A DNA stretch of 45,975 nucleotides from an uncultured Bacillaceae bacterium (GTDB taxonomy: Bacteria; Bacillota; Bacilli; Bacillales; Amphibacillaceae): NCBI GenBank assembly GCA_937925695.1, contig CALAMD010000045.1, positions 1 through 45,975 of the forward strand. The letters run 5' to 3'. Positions 8,801 to 18,149 of this stretch are shown piece by piece. The notes beneath the pieces are model-generated. The model had not been told where the DNA came from and did not search any database. It worked only from the letters and a program-made list of their open reading frames with translations. Made by a program: the position numbers and the translations under genes. The stretch's first letter is position 1. The number at the start of each line of letters is the position of its first letter.

Positions 8801-10636
8801 ATGAATAAAGTGCGTTTTTTTCGCTCAATTCAGTCAAAATTTATCATAATTTATATATTACTCCTTCTTATTGCGATTCAAGTGATTGGATCGTATTTTA
8901 TTAGAGAGTTAGAGGCTGAATTATTAGATACATTTAAAGAATCGATTAATGATCGCGTAGATTTGTTGAATTATAATCTAGCCCAGGCGTTTAATCGGGA
9001 ACGACCAGATGATGGTTCGGTGCCAACCCTCGAAGAAGAAGTTCAGAATGTTTTGTCCGATATAGATAATGTGACCATTTCCCATATCCAAGTCATTAAC
9101 AGTCAAAGTCGAGTCATTGCTACAAATGACTTTTCTGATCAGTATATTGTTGGAAAAAAAACAACTAGTGATATTGTCCAAAAAACCTTATTATTTGCTA
9201 CACCCCATGATGAAGTAAAATTAAATCCAGTCGATGAACAACGCATATTTGTTAAAGCTGATCCGATCTTCGATGAGGCGGAAAATGTCGTTGGAATTAT
9301 TTACTTAGAATCATCCCTTGAAGGGGTTTATGGACAAGTACAAAAAGTAAACAAAATTCTCTTACAGGGATCATTATTAGCTTTATCAGTTTCGGCTATA
9401 TTAGGAATTCTTGTAGCCCGAACGATTACAAAACCAATTATGGAAATGCGCAGTCAAGCTAAGACAATGGCTACAGGTGATTTTAGTCAAAGGGTTAATG
9501 TATATGGCACTGATGAAATTAGTCAACTAGCTGAAACATTCAATGAACTAAATGACCGCTTAAGACATTCGATGGCGACCATTGAAAAAGAACAAAATAA
9601 ACTTAGTTCTGTACTCGCTAATATGTCAGAAGGGGTCATTGCTACGGACCAAACCGGACAAATAACCTTAATGAATGAAGCAGCTGGTCAATTAATCGGA
9701 AAAAACCCAAGGGATCTCATTGGTGAAAATTTACTTGATTTTTTAAATTTAGAAGATCAATTTGATGAGATAACCGCGTTACAGCATTCCAGATCAATGA
9801 TTATTGACTTAAGTGGGGATGAAACTTTTTTAATCCAGGCTAGTTTTTCAACCATATTAGACGAGCAGGATCAAATTACTGGTTTTATCGCTGTATTAAG
9901 TGATGTTACCAAACAAGAAAAAGTTGAGCAAGAACGCCGTGAGTTTGTTTCCAACGTATCTCATGAATTGCGGACGCCATTGACAACTATACGTAGTTAT
10001 ATAGAAGCATTAACAGATGGTACTTGGCAAGATCAAGACCTTGCGCCACGATTTTTATCCGTTGTTCAAGATGAAACGGATCGGATGATTAGACTAGTAA
10101 ATGATTTACTACAATTATCTAGGATGGATAACAAAGAGTATTCCCTTAATCACAAGAGAACTGACTTTATTAACTTCTTTCACAATGTCATAGATCGACT
10201 AGAAGTGAACATTCAAGAAAATATTATTTTTAATCGTGAGTTGCCAAATAAAAGGTATTATGTGTGGTTGGATGAAGATCGGATGACTCAAGTGTTAGAT
10301 AACATCATCTCAAATGCCATTAAATATTCACCAGAAGGTGGCATCATAACATTTAGGGTAGAGTATCGTCGTAATCACCTATTGGTAAGTATCAAGGACC
10401 AAGGAATTGGTATCCCGTATGAAATGCGCGAAAAAATATTTGATCGGTTTTATCGAGCGGATAAAGCGAGAACAAGAAAACTTGGGGGTTCTGGTTTAGG
10501 TTTAGCGATTACAAAAGAGTTAATAGAAGCTCATCATGGTAAAATATGGGCTGAAAGTATTGAAGGCAAAGGAACAACGATTCTCTTTACATTACCGCTA
10601 ATGAAGCAAAAACCAAAGCGGAGGCGTAAATCATGA
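8801..10636 (+). CDS. walK: Sensor histidine kinase WalK
   Basis: Membrane kinase that senses cell-wall synthesis state (in Bacillus, lipid II and autolysin activity) and phosphorylates WalR. The 611 residues, the same length as the B. subtilis protein, show: TM1 (about 12-32), an extracytoplasmic Cache-like loop (about 33-182), TM2 (about 183-205), HAMP (about 206-260), PAS (about 265-370), then HisKA with the phospho-accepting His388 in SHELRTPLTT and an HATPase domain with NAIKYS, DQGIGIP and GSGLGLAI motifs. It starts 5 nt after walR and overlaps walH by 4 bp, implying translational coupling. Confidence 0.97.
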   Translation: MNKVRFFRSIQSKFIIIYILLLLIAIQVIGSYFIRELEAELLDTFKESINDRVDLLNYNLAQAFNRERPDDGSVPTLEEEVQNVLSDIDNVTISHIQVINSQSRVIATNDFSDQYIVGKKTTSDIVQKTLLFATPHDEVKLNPVDEQRIFVKADPIFDEAENVVGIIYLESSLEGVYGQVQKVNKILLQGSLLALSVSAILGILVARTITKPIMEMRSQAKTMATGDFSQRVNVYGTDEISQLAETFNELNDRLRHSMATIEKEQNKLSSVLANMSEGVIATDQTGQITLMNEAAGQLIGKNPRDLIGENLLDFLNLEDQFDEITALQHSRSMIIDLSGDETFLIQASFSTILDEQDQITGFIAVLSDVTKQEKVEQERREFVSNVSHELRTPLTTIRSYIEALTDGTWQDQDLAPRFLSVVQDETDRMIRLVNDLLQLSRMDNKEYSLNHKRTDFINFFHNVIDRLEVNIQENIIFNRELPNKRYYVWLDEDRMTQVLDNIISNAIKYSPEGGIITFRVEYRRNHLLVSIKDQGIGIPYEMREKIFDRFYRADKARTRKLGGSGLGLAITKELIEAHHGKIWAESIEGKGTTILFTLPLMKQKPKRRRKS

Positions 10637-11946
10637 ACATAGAAACAATTAAAACGATTACTTTAACCGTATTGGTTACCATTAGTTTAATATTGACCTT
10701 TGCCTTGTGGAACTATCAACCAAATCTTGATTACTTATCAAATACTAGATCTGAATATGTCAATGAAGTTGACCTTGGTGGGGGCGAAGAAACAAGAAGT
10801 ACCATTATTGAACCGATGGCGGTTATTTTTCATAAGGAAGACAACTATTTTAGCTTCACGAATCCGAGCCAAAGGCAATCTTTTTTTCGTAATATGTTAG
10901 AATGGCCATTAGACGATTATTCTCTAAGTAATGTCCAGGGAAAACCGACCTATTCTAATCAAGTTGAAGTCATTTTTCCTACATCACTACCAATAAGGAT
11001 TATCGATAGCTTATTTACCATTATTAGTGAAGATGATCTGCCAAGTTGGTTTTTTGATAGAATAATGATTACATTCAATCAAAACCAATCGACACTTCAA
11101 GTTGTTTTTTTCTCAACAGATGGCCAACAACAAGTGACCTATACGGTCAAGGATACAAGTATTTACCATGAATTATGGTCAACTTTTCAAGATGAGATCA
11201 ATTTAACAGAATATGTGAGTTATACGAGAGGACCTAAGCCTATATATATACCAGCAGAACCACTAGAAATTAACAGTCGTTCTTTTACCGTGAGAATGAT
11301 CGGACCGTATTTATTAGTGAATGCCCTATTTAATAATCCTGAAAATGTGAGTCCTAATCCTGGGGAAGCCTATTTTACGGATGGTCAAAGAGGCATGCGT
11401 ATGTTAAATGATAGTCGCAGTATGGAGTATATTAACCCGATTCATGCAGGGGATGAACCGATGGATCCACTCTCTTTACTAGATCGAAGTTTAGCAAGTA
11501 TTAACGAACATAAAGGATGGACAAACAAGTATGTCTTAGAAAGTATAAACACAATGAACAACCAGCTACGTTATCGGATGTTTTACAATGGGTACCCTAT
11601 ATTCAGTAGATCAGTAAACGGTGAGTTATCAATTATAGAACAACAGTGGCTGAATCAGGAATTGCACTTATATAGAAGACCATTATTTAGCTTGGATAAT
11701 TTACTCGGTGGCGATACAACAAAGCTTCCATCTGGTAATAGTATCATTAAATATATTGAGGATAGTGAATACTACGATCCCGAAAAAATTATGAATATTC
11801 AAGTCGGTTATCGCTTAACATTCTTGGAAAGCAGTTCTTATAGTATTTCCTTAGATCCAGCCTGGTTTATAAATTATTCAGATGAGTGGATTGAAATCAG
11901 CATCGATAATCTTGAACCAAGCGGTACTTATAAAGGAGTGAATTGA
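10633..11946 (+). CDS. walH: WalK accessory protein WalH (YycH)
   Basis: Single-pass membrane protein with one N-terminal helix (about 9-27) and a large extracytoplasmic domain. In Bacillus YycH forms a complex with YycI and WalK through the membrane helices and restrains kinase activity. The 437-residue length is close to the family's (about 455). Sequence conservation is low in this family, so the call relies mainly on topology and on its fixed place between walK and walI. It overlaps walK by 4 bp (ATGA). Confidence 0.93.
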   Translation: MNIETIKTITLTVLVTISLILTFALWNYQPNLDYLSNTRSEYVNEVDLGGGEETRSTIIEPMAVIFHKEDNYFSFTNPSQRQSFFRNMLEWPLDDYSLSNVQGKPTYSNQVEVIFPTSLPIRIIDSLFTIISEDDLPSWFFDRIMITFNQNQSTLQVVFFSTDGQQQVTYTVKDTSIYHELWSTFQDEINLTEYVSYTRGPKPIYIPAEPLEINSRSFTVRMIGPYLLVNALFNNPENVSPNPGEAYFTDGQRGMRMLNDSRSMEYINPIHAGDEPMDPLSLLDRSLASINEHKGWTNKYVLESINTMNNQLRYRMFYNGYPIFSRSVNGELSIIEQQWLNQELHLYRRPLFSLDNLLGGDTTKLPSGNSIIKYIEDSEYYDPEKIMNIQVGYRLTFLESSSYSISLDPAWFINYSDEWIEISIDNLEPSGTYKGVN

Positions 11947-11948
11947 GG

Positions 11949-12869
11949 ATGCAGTGGGGCCAAATTAAAACACTTTTTATCCTCAGTTTTCTCATTCTTG
12001 ATATTTATCTCATCATGCAATTCATTGATAAACAAGACCAAGAAAATATGGGGATTCTAGAACAAGAGGAATCGACAATTGAACAACGCTTGGAAGATGA
12101 GAATATATCAATTCCTGATTTGCCAAATGAAGCCGAAAATGAATCCTTTATCACGGTTAGTCCGAAAATCTTTACCGAAGATGAAATCCAAATCATTGAA
12201 AAACTAAAGGATCAAGAAACGGCAATCGTAAATAATTTTATTGTTTCCATTCTTAAAAAGCCCATTAACATCAGTGATAAATCAATAGAAGACATAGAAA
12301 CAATCGTTAAATCTTTGATTGTCTTTCCCGACCAATATGCTTTTTGGGATTGGAATGAGGAATTGAATGTTTTAATTTTCTTTCAACAAAAGCATGATCG
12401 ACCGGTTTTTTTCAACCAAAATGGTGTTGTTCTAGTCTTTTTAAATGAAGATGAGGAAATTACCTTTTACACGCAAACAGTTTTAGGGGATGCAACAGCA
12501 CGTCAAGATAAAAAACAATTGATTACCCCAATCAAAGCGATTGAAACTTTGTATAATACGAATGAATTATATCCTGGTGATACCATTACAAATGTTGACA
12601 TAGGCTTTCATACAAGGGTACCGTTGGCTAACGGAGTACAGGTCTTTGTACCAACTTGGAAAGTAACAATCGACGATGAAAGGGATTATTTTGTCAATGC
12701 GATTGAAGGTTGGATCTTCTCAAGTAATGATATAAATTTTTTAACAGAAACAATCAAACATGATATTGAAAGATTACAGACAATTGATGACGATGTAAGT
12801 ATTAAATCCATAGCACATACATTACTAAAAGAAAAATTAGCTTCAATGAATCAGGGAGGAGACCAATGA
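11949..12869 (+). CDS. walI: WalK accessory protein WalI (YycI)
   Basis: One N-terminal membrane helix (about 8-24) with the family's opening MQWGQIKTLFILSFLILD, followed by an acidic extracytoplasmic domain. It works with WalH to modulate WalK. I chose the ATG at 11949 with AAGGAG about 9 nt upstream; a TTG at 11943 overlapping the walH stop is possible and adds two residues. The protein (306 aa) is somewhat longer than B. subtilis YycI (about 280), because of an acidic stretch after the helix. It overlaps walJ by 4 bp. Confidence 0.93.
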   Translation: MQWGQIKTLFILSFLILDIYLIMQFIDKQDQENMGILEQEESTIEQRLEDENISIPDLPNEAENESFITVSPKIFTEDEIQIIEKLKDQETAIVNNFIVSILKKPINISDKSIEDIETIVKSLIVFPDQYAFWDWNEELNVLIFFQQKHDRPVFFNQNGVVLVFLNEDEEITFYTQTVLGDATARQDKKQLITPIKAIETLYNTNELYPGDTITNVDIGFHTRVPLANGVQVFVPTWKVTIDDERDYFVNAIEGWIFSSNDINFLTETIKHDIERLQTIDDDVSIKSIAHTLLKEKLASMNQGGDQ

Positions 12870-13651
12870 CTTTACGTTTTAGTGTTTTAGCCTCGGGTAG
12901 TACGGGTAATGCATTTTATATTGAATCGAATCAGCAAAAATTATTAGTCGATGTAGGATTAAGTGGCAAACAGATGGATCGATTATTTCAAGAAATACAA
13001 GTTGATCCTTCAAATTTGTCTGGCATTTTAGTAACCCATGAACATAGTGATCATATAAAAGGATTAGGCGTCTTTGCACGAAAGTATCAATTACCGATAT
13101 ATGCTAATGAAAAAACATGGAAAGCAATGGAAGGTAGCTTAGGAAAATTATCCATTGATCAGAAATTTCATTTTCAATTGGGTGAAGTGAAATCATTCGG
13201 TGATATTGAGGTGGAATCCTTTGGGGTATCACATGATGCTGTAGAACCAATGTTTTTCGTGTTTAGACAAAATAACAAGAAAGTAGCTCTTGTTACTGAT
13301 CTTGGCTATGTTTCTGAACGTATAAAACAAACGATTGTCAATGCAGATGCGTATATTTTTGAGGCTAATCATGATGTCAATATGTTACGCATGGGCAAAT
13401 ATCCGTGGAGTGTGAAACGAAGAATTTTAAGCGACTCGGGGCATGTATCTAATGAAGATTGTGGATTAGCCTTAAGTGAAGTTGTTGGTAATCAAACAAA
13501 GCGTATTTATTTAGCCCATTTAAGTAAAGATAACAATATGAAAGACTTAGCACGAATGTCTGTTGATCAAATATTAAAAGAACGCGGTATTGATTTAGAT
13601 ATTCATGATACAGATCCTGTTATGCCAACGCCATTATATGAAGTAGGATAA
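12866..13651 (+). CDS. walJ: WalJ/YycJ metallo-beta-lactamase-fold nuclease
   Basis: A 261-residue metallo-beta-lactamase-fold protein with the metal motif THEHSDH (His58, His60, Asp62, His63), preceded by GSTGNA and followed by the conserved VTDLGY and GHVSNE motifs. YycJ from Bacillus has 5'-3' double-strand DNA exonuclease activity in vitro and has been linked to mismatch repair and to coordination of division with replication; the cellular role here is inferred. It overlaps walI by ATGA. No signal peptide, so cytoplasmic. Confidence 0.95.
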   Translation: MTLRFSVLASGSTGNAFYIESNQQKLLVDVGLSGKQMDRLFQEIQVDPSNLSGILVTHEHSDHIKGLGVFARKYQLPIYANEKTWKAMEGSLGKLSIDQKFHFQLGEVKSFGDIEVESFGVSHDAVEPMFFVFRQNNKKVALVTDLGYVSERIKQTIVNADAYIFEANHDVNMLRMGKYPWSVKRRILSDSGHVSNEDCGLALSEVVGNQTKRIYLAHLSKDNNMKDLARMSVDQILKERGIDLDIHDTDPVMPTPLYEVG

Positions 13652-13712
13652 GTTAGATAACATATAGATATCGAATCTACAATCATAATCAATTAATGAA
13701 GGGGATGATCAT

Positions 13713-14924
13713 ATGGATTATGATAATAATGAATATCAGCCATATCCTCATGAACAAAGAAGGAGTTGGCTCATTCCGATTCTTTTGGGTATCATTATCG
13801 GTATTTTGATTGTGACTGTAGTTGTACCCGCAGTAGTTCATGATAATAGCGTTGAGGATGATCATCATACCCAAGAGCAAACAACAGAATCATCGGATAA
13901 AACGATCAAGACTGAAACAGTCCACCAGGTTACCGTTGATGTAACAACACAGGTAACGGAAATAGTTGAACGTGTATCGCCAGCCGTTGTTGGTGTTACA
14001 AATATTCAAATGCGTGCTGATTTTTGGCGTCAACAAGGTGAGGATGAAGCAGGAACAGGTTCAGGGGTTATTTATAAAAAAGATGATGATTATGCTTATG
14101 TTGTTACAAACCACCATGTGATTGAAGGCGCAGATATGATCGAGGTCGTGTTGTCAGATGAGACAAGTATCGAAGCTGAGTTACTTGGAAGTGATTTATT
14201 TACTGATTTAGCAGTTCTAAGAATGGATGCTGATCAAGTTGGTGAGCCGATTGAAATGGGATCATCTGACAATTTAAAAGTAGGTGAACCGGCAATTGCA
14301 ATTGGTAATCCATTAGGGCATATGTTTTCAGGCTCAGTGACACAAGGTGTGATTAGTGGAACGCAACGAACGATACCTATGGATTTTGATATGGATGGCC
14401 GGGCTGATTGGCAAGCTGAAGTTATTCAAACCGATGCAGCGATCAATCCAGGTAATAGTGGTGGTGCATTAATTAATATTGAAGGCCAATTAATTGGTAT
14501 AAATTCAATGAAAATTAACCAAACTGCTGTGGAAGGCATCGGCTTTGCTATCCCAATTGATTCAGCTAGACCTGTGATTGAAGAATTAGAAACAACTGGG
14601 CAAGTCACACGACCATTTATTGGTGTTGAAATATACTCATTAGAAGAAGTTCCTCGTACCGAATGGAAAAGAAGTCTAAATCTCCCAGATGAAGTTGAAG
14701 GCGGCGTATACATTTGGAGTGTTGATCCACTATCACCTGCCCAACAAGCTGGTTTAAAGCGATTAGATGTGATCGTAGCCTTAGATGGAGAAGAAGTTTT
14801 GAATACAGTTGAACTACGTAAAATACTATATCAGGAAAAAGAAGTAGGGGAAGAGGTTAGAATCACTTTTTATCGTGATGGTGAAAGAAGAACGACAACA
14901 TTAACCCTTGGTGTACAGAATTAG
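13713..14924 (+). CDS. htrC: HtrA-type membrane-anchored serine protease (YycK/HtrC group)
   Basis: Envelope quality-control protease. The 403 residues comprise a short cytoplasmic N-terminus, one membrane helix (about 20-43), an acidic linker, a trypsin-like domain with triad His135 (TNHHV), Asp165 (TDLAVL) and Ser249 (GNSGGA), and a single C-terminal PDZ domain (about 300-400). It follows walJ after 61 nt with its own AAGGGG ribosome site, the conserved position for HtrC, and is followed by a terminator. The symbol follows B. subtilis usage; paralogues htrA and htrB cannot be ruled out from sequence alone, but position favours htrC. Confidence 0.92.
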   Translation: MDYDNNEYQPYPHEQRRSWLIPILLGIIIGILIVTVVVPAVVHDNSVEDDHHTQEQTTESSDKTIKTETVHQVTVDVTTQVTEIVERVSPAVVGVTNIQMRADFWRQQGEDEAGTGSGVIYKKDDDYAYVVTNHHVIEGADMIEVVLSDETSIEAELLGSDLFTDLAVLRMDADQVGEPIEMGSSDNLKVGEPAIAIGNPLGHMFSGSVTQGVISGTQRTIPMDFDMDGRADWQAEVIQTDAAINPGNSGGALINIEGQLIGINSMKINQTAVEGIGFAIPIDSARPVIEELETTGQVTRPFIGVEIYSLEEVPRTEWKRSLNLPDEVEGGVYIWSVDPLSPAQQAGLKRLDVIVALDGEEVLNTVELRKILYQEKEVGEEVRITFYRDGERRTTTLTLGVQN

Positions 14925-14942
14925 GGACTGAAAAAATAATTT

Positions 14943-14998
14943 AAAAGTTATCCACAACTTTCGGTTGTTACTCACAGTTGGGGGATAACTTTTTTTGA
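14943..14998 (+). terminator. Terminator of the wal operon
   Basis: An 11-bp perfect stem, AAAAGTTATCC (14943-14953) with GGATAACTTTT (14983-14993), encloses a smaller CAAC/GTTG stem and runs into a T-tract. Confidence 0.9.
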
Positions 14999-15081
14999 TT
15001 TTCAATATATTGGGATTCACATGTTGAGAATACTATATAGAGGGGGAACATCTGTGCATATGTTGATAAACTTGTGGATAA
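14948..15081. other. Cluster of DnaA-box-like 9-mers
   Basis: Five sites near the DnaA consensus TTATNCACA fall in 134 bp: TTATCCACA on the plus strand (14948-14956, perfect), TTACTCACA plus (14968-14976, one mismatch), and on the minus strand 15053-15061 (one mismatch), 15061-15069 (TTATCAACA, one mismatch) and 15073-15081 (TTATCCACA, perfect). The plus-strand pair overlaps the wal terminator, so it may have a second explanation. Known DnaA clusters outside oriC titrate or activate DnaA; whether this one binds is untested. Confidence 0.5.
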
Positions 15082-15157
15082 GTTTGCTGCTATCGTATTT
15101 CGAACAAACCTTTGTTCTGTTAATTAAGGTGTTCCATTAGGCATGTGAATTTATTAT

Positions 15158-15166
15158 TGTTAAAAT
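15158..15166 (+). promoter_or_regulatory. Candidate extended -10 promoter for the ABC exporter
   Basis: TGTTAAAAT (TG-N-TAAAAT) lies 56 nt before the ABC transporter start. There is no clear -35 hexamer. Confidence 0.35.
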
Positions 15167-15222
15167 AGTAATTGCTGTGTATAGAAAATTTGATTGAATG
15201 ATAAAGGACGTGCCGATCATAT

Positions 15223-16938
15223 ATGCTAAGAAGATTTTTTTCATACTATAAACCTCATAAACGATTATTTATTGTTGATTTTACAAGTGCAGTTATTGTA
15301 GCTATTTTAGAATTAGTCTTTCCCGTTGCCGTTCAATGGTATATTGATGAGTTAATCCCTGGGGGTAATTGGAATATTATTATCACGGCTAGTATTCTGT
15401 TGCTATTCGTATATTTACTAAGTACATTGTTAAACTATGTTGTTGTCTATTTTGGACACAAATTAGGTGTCAATATTGAAACAGATATGCGAGAAGATTT
15501 ATTTAACCATATTCAAAAACAGTCATTTCGTTTTTTTGATAATACTAAAACCGGTCATCTCATGACGCGAATTACGACTGATTTATTTGAAATTGGGGAA
15601 TTAGCCCACCACGGTCCGGAAGATTTGTTTATTGCCTTGATGACCTTTGCAGGCGCATTTGGCATCATGTTTACGATCAATGTAAAATTAGCAATGATTA
15701 TTTTATGTATCGTACCTATTTTAATTGGCTTGATTACTTATAGTAATATTAAAATGGGACGGGCATGGCGAGATATGTATGACAACGTAGCAGGGATTAA
15801 TGCTCGCATTGAAGATGCTGTCTCAGGTGTTCGAGTTGTTCAAGCATTTACGAATGAAGACTATGAAAAACAACGATTTAAAGAAAACAACCGTTTATTT
15901 AGACGAACAAAGTTAACGGCTTATCGAGTCATGGCCTTTGTTAGTTCGAATATTTATATCTTGATGCGTTTGATGACTTTGGTCGTACTCATCGTTGGGG
16001 CACGGTTAACTTTTAATGGTGAATTACAATACGGGGAGTTCGTCGCTTTTATATTATTTGTCAATGTGTTGTTTAGGCCAATCGAAAAAATTAGTGCGTT
16101 ACTTGAAATGTATCCGAAAGGGATGGCAGGGTTTAAAAGATTTCTGAATATGCTCGATGTTGATCCAGAGATTACCGATAAAAAAGACGCGATTGAAGTC
16201 AAGGGATTAAAAGGGAATATCTCCTTTAATCAGGTTACATTTGGTTATGAGAAAACAAAGCCACCGGTATTAAAAGATGTTAGTTTTCATATTAAAGCCG
16301 GTGAAACAATCGCCTTTGTTGGTCCTTCAGGAGCAGGAAAAACAACGATTAGTTCGTTAATTCCGCGATTTTATGATGTAGATAAGGGAAGTATAACGAT
16401 TGATGGCATTGATGTCCGGGATATGACGATGAAATCACTAAGGGAACAAATTGGAATTGTCCAACAGGATGTATTTCTTTTTACAGGTACACTAAGAGAA
16501 AACATTGCTTACGGTAGGTTAGATGCCACAGATGAGGAAATAGAAGAAGCAGCCCGAAGAGCACATATGGAAGAATTTATTAAAGAATTACCAAAGGGCT
16601 ATGAAACTGAAGTCGGTGAACGGGGCTTGAAGTTGTCTGGTGGACAAAAACAACGAATTGCTATTGCTCGCATGTTTTTAAAGAATCCATCCATTCTAAT
16701 TTTGGATGAGGCAACATCAGCGCTTGATACCGAAACAGAAGCGCTCATTCAAGAAGCGCTAAACGATCTAGCCAAAGATCGGACAACCTTAATTATTGCC
16801 CATCGTCTAGCCACGATTAAAAATGCAGATCGGATTATGGTGGTAACGAAAGACGGCATTCAAGAAGAAGGTACCCATGAAGAGTTACTGGCCCAGGGAG
16901 GCATATTTGCCCACTTACACAATATGCAACTACAATAA
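15223..16938 (+). CDS. ABC exporter half-transporter (fused permease-ATPase)
   Basis: A 571-residue MsbA/Sav1866-type half transporter that should act as a homodimer to export a lipid, drug or peptide; the substrate cannot be read from sequence. Six membrane helices occupy about 15-300, including the coupling-loop motif NTKTGHLMTRITTD. The ATPase domain (about 330-571) has Walker A GPSGAGKT near 367, Q-loop, the LSGGQKQR signature near 471, Walker B ILILDEATSALD and the AHRL switch His. AAAGGA is about 14 nt before the ATG, a long spacing. Monocistronic, ended by a hairpin. There is no partner half-transporter nearby, which favours a homodimer. Confidence 0.9.
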   Translation: MLRRFFSYYKPHKRLFIVDFTSAVIVAILELVFPVAVQWYIDELIPGGNWNIIITASILLLFVYLLSTLLNYVVVYFGHKLGVNIETDMREDLFNHIQKQSFRFFDNTKTGHLMTRITTDLFEIGELAHHGPEDLFIALMTFAGAFGIMFTINVKLAMIILCIVPILIGLITYSNIKMGRAWRDMYDNVAGINARIEDAVSGVRVVQAFTNEDYEKQRFKENNRLFRRTKLTAYRVMAFVSSNIYILMRLMTLVVLIVGARLTFNGELQYGEFVAFILFVNVLFRPIEKISALLEMYPKGMAGFKRFLNMLDVDPEITDKKDAIEVKGLKGNISFNQVTFGYEKTKPPVLKDVSFHIKAGETIAFVGPSGAGKTTISSLIPRFYDVDKGSITIDGIDVRDMTMKSLREQIGIVQQDVFLFTGTLRENIAYGRLDATDEEIEEAARRAHMEEFIKELPKGYETEVGERGLKLSGGQKQRIAIARMFLKNPSILILDEATSALDTETEALIQEALNDLAKDRTTLIIAHRLATIKNADRIMVVTKDGIQEEGTHEELLAQGGIFAHLHNMQLQ

Positions 16939-16947
16939 TTCAAAAAG

Positions 16948-16995
16948 AAGACTTTTTGCACAAGAGAGGATATCTAGTGTGAAAGGTCTTTTTTG
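16948..16995 (+). terminator. Terminator after the ABC exporter
   Basis: A 14-bp stem with several G-T pairs (16948-16961 with 16977-16990) is followed directly by a T-run. Confidence 0.85.
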
Positions 16996-17058
16996 TCGTT
17001 TTGTAGGAGAACAGCTGTCAATCAGATAAAACCAGTATCATTCATTGTATAATTCTGT

Positions 17059-17076
17059 ATATTTCCCAGGAAATAT
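17059..17076. promoter_or_regulatory. Palindrome in the trhP1 leader, possible operator
   Basis: ATATTTCC (17059-17066), two bases, GGAAATAT (17069-17076): a perfect 8-bp palindrome a few bases after a TATAAT hexamer (17048-17053). A promoter-proximal palindrome suggests repressor binding, but no regulator is identified. Elsewhere 16996-17214 shows only a short near-palindrome (17176-17193). Confidence 0.35.
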
Positions 17077-17214
17077 CAGCGAAATATATTACGATAACAG
17101 TATTTTGCTAGGTGACAAAACCGATTGTTTAAAAAAATGTCAAAGACGAAACAACAAGAGACTCTTTTTCTATGATACCCTTAATAAGGGGTAAGTAAGA
17201 AAGGAAGCATCTTT

Positions 17215-18135
17215 ATGGTAAAAATTATTGCAACAGTACATTCAGTTCAGCAAGCTGAACAGTTACTGCATTTAGGCGTTGATACACTCTATTTAGGTGA
17301 AAAGAATTTTGGCTTGCGCTTGCCTCATTCTTTTTCCTTATGTGAAATAGAACACATTACCAAAATGGCTCACGAAAATAATAAGCAAGTATGTGTAGCT
17401 GTCAATGGGATTATGCATAATCAAGAGATCGAGAAAATCACGCCATTTTTGCAGTTTTTAGAGAAGATTAAGGTCGATGCCATTACGGTAGGTGATCCAG
17501 GCGTCATTCACCTATTGAAAAAAATGAATTTACATATTCCTTTTATTTATGATGCCCAAACATTAGTAACGAGTGCAAATCAAATTAACTTTTGGGCAAA
17601 AAGAGGGGCAGTTGGTACTGTCTTGGCTAGAGAATTAACTTATGAAGAATTACGAGCGATTAGCAAACAAGTGTCTATTCCAACAGAAATTCTCGTCTAT
17701 GGTCCAACCTGTATCCATCATTCTAAACGTCCATTACTACAAAATTACTTTAATTACACGCAACAAGACCCTTCTCATTTAGACAAAAATCATTTGTTTA
17801 TTTCAGAAGCAAAAAAACCAGAAACCCACTATGCCATATTTGAAGATCAACATGGCACTCATATTTTTGCTAACAATGACATTAATTTATTGCCATATGT
17901 AGACCAATTATATGAGGCGAAGATTCATCCTTGGAAGTTAGATGGTTTATTTGTACAAGAAGATACCTTTGTGCATATTGTGGAAGTATTTATTGAGGCA
18001 AAGCAAGCATTACAGGCCAATCGTTGGTCAGATCAATTGAAAGAACAACTACAACAAAAATTGTTAACTTATCATCCTTCTGAACGAGGTTTAGATGCCG
18101 GTTTCTTTACGAAAGACGCGAATGACATTAAGTAA
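17215..18135 (+). CDS. trhP1: Peptidase U32-family protein TrhP1 (YrrN), tRNA hydroxylation
   Basis: A 306-residue U32-family protein of the YrrN group. In B. subtilis YrrN and YrrO are needed with prephenate to make 5-hydroxyuridine at tRNA position 34, the precursor of mo5U; despite the family name, this is not a protease role. Visible family pattern: an N-terminal TIM-barrel-like region with LGVDTLYLGEKNFGLR and the region around GPTCIHHSKRPLL. It has only one cysteine where the neighbouring paralogue has four, as in the short member of the pair. GGAAG precedes the ATG. It lies 14 nt before trhP2 and is clearly co-transcribed. The methyltransferase gene trmR (yrrM) that accompanies the pair in Bacillus is not here. 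Confidence 0.85.
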   Translation: MVKIIATVHSVQQAEQLLHLGVDTLYLGEKNFGLRLPHSFSLCEIEHITKMAHENNKQVCVAVNGIMHNQEIEKITPFLQFLEKIKVDAITVGDPGVIHLLKKMNLHIPFIYDAQTLVTSANQINFWAKRGAVGTVLARELTYEELRAISKQVSIPTEILVYGPTCIHHSKRPLLQNYFNYTQQDPSHLDKNHLFISEAKKPETHYAIFEDQHGTHIFANNDINLLPYVDQLYEAKIHPWKLDGLFVQEDTFVHIVEVFIEAKQALQANRWSDQLKEQLQQKLLTYHPSERGLDAGFFTKDANDIK

Positions 18136-18149
18136 CTGGAGGTAGAATT

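Noticed and set aside
13689..13880. Minus-strand 63-codon frame opposite the HtrC start
   Set aside because: Composition is the antisense of an Asp/Asn/Tyr-rich N-terminus and membrane helix; no translation signal.
8002..15173. Shared 15-mer GTTAAAATAGTAATT at 8002-8016 and 15159-15173
   Set aside because: In an AT-rich 46 kb window a couple of chance 15-base matches are expected; it contains only -10-like bases.
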